A stretch of 64,000 bases of DNA, taken from the NCBI GenBank assembly GCA_018000455.1, contig JAGNJW010000014.1, positions 62,001 through 126,000 on the forward strand. Reading direction: 5' to 3'. The notes beneath the pieces are model-generated. The model saw only the letters and a program-made list of their open reading frames with translations, was not told the origin of the DNA and did no database searches. This DNA comes from Acidobacteriota bacterium (GTDB lineage Bacteria; Acidobacteriota; Vicinamibacteria; Vicinamibacterales; UBA2999). Each line of letters starts with the position of its first letter. Positions within the stretch are counted from its first letter, which is position 1. Shown piece after piece: positions 63,836-64,000 of this stretch. The position numbers were made by a program, and so were the translations under genes.

Positions 63836-64000
63836 ATGTCACCAAGCCCCGACCGCGTCATCAGCATCGCCCTCAGCGACGACGTGTGGCGTGCCTTCAC
63901 CGCGCTGCAACCCGAGCCCGTGTCGTGGCTGAAGTCGCGGATCCTGGAATCGATCGAGGCCGCGCGCAGCGCCGACCTGGCGCCGCCACTCGGCCGCAGC
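63836..64000 (+). CDS. Start of an unknown gene, cut by the window end
   Basis: Fifty-five codons are visible, beginning MSPSPDRVISIALSDDVWRAF. GGAG at 63823-63826 sits nine bases before the ATG. The gene is divergent from the aminotransferase. No domain is recognisable in what is present; its function cannot be called. Confidence 0.6.
   Translation, partial: MSPSPDRVISIALSDDVWRAFTALQPEPVSWLKSRILESIEAARSADLAPPLGRS

Overview
The window is very GC-rich and gene-dense, with almost all reading frames ending in G or C at codon position 3. It comes from a Gram-negative-type bacterium: it carries MsbA-like ABC, lipoproteins, RND/ABC-type periplasmic adaptor, bactofilin, SLH/TPR lipoprotein and an NtrC/NtrY-like pair. 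The mix of these with PQQ-type propeller proteins, fused membrane spermidine synthase/TPR proteins, DUF3810 and class II FBPase (GlpX) fits Acidobacteriota best, and Vicinamibacteria is my guess. That assignment is inference; there is no rRNA in the window to prove it.

Layout. 1-328: 3' end of a diaminopropionate ammonia-lyase-like gene. 520-6108: adaptor, two MacB/LolD-type ATPases, sigma-54 response regulator and histidine kinase, but no permease. 6134-7537: zinc-ribbon membrane peptide and HtrA-like protease in one frame separated by a single TGA. 7534-12211 (minus): tsaC, DUF3810, FN3 protein, tRNA-Pro(GGG), MerR regulator, der. 12371-13625: HU/IHF and a site-2 protease. 13644-23457 (minus): eight tightly packed genes running ugd-galE-msbA-yicC-gmk-coaBC-udg-priA. 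23597-31264: polysaccharide cluster of five glycosyltransferase genes, an undecaprenyl-phosphate sugar transferase and UDP-xylose synthase. 31276-32659: small lipoprotein, VapBC toxin-antitoxin, DUF488.

32694-34679: secreted PQQ dehydrogenase. 34833-38021 (minus): hflX, TPR/SLH lipoprotein, CDP-alcohol phosphatidyltransferase. 38087-39325: NhaD/citrate-type transporter. 39352-43760 (minus): bactofilin, methyltransferase-like protein, SAM hydroxide adenosyltransferase, glpX, MFS. 43928-46184: cysteine desulfurase and mnmA (tRNA 2-thiolation). 46296-48047: sugar dehydrogenase-like propeller with FN3. 48084-50878 (minus): glgA, trxA, trxB. 50962-51807: FdhE-like. 51847-54339 (minus): D,D-carboxypeptidase and M20 peptidase. 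54634-59873: large membrane protein and fused membrane spermidine synthase. 60105-61295: small Cys/His protein and a solitary DNA methyltransferase. 61561-63659: LysR regulator convergent with an aminotransferase. 63836-64000: start of an unknown gene.

How they work together. UDP-glucose is turned to UDP-galactose (GalE), UDP-glucuronate (Ugd) and UDP-xylose (Uxs); these feed the glycosyltransferases, which build on the lipid-linked sugar made by the polyprenyl transferase. No flippase or polymerase of the Wzx/Wzy kind is present. No CRISPR array, prophage, insertion sequence or rRNA was seen. No gene-free stretch exceeds 300 bases. The most unusual items are the stop-split protease, the permease-less ABC/two-component operon, a dispersed palindromic repeat found twice, and several genes whose -10-like box sits so close to the start codon that leaderless transcripts are likely.
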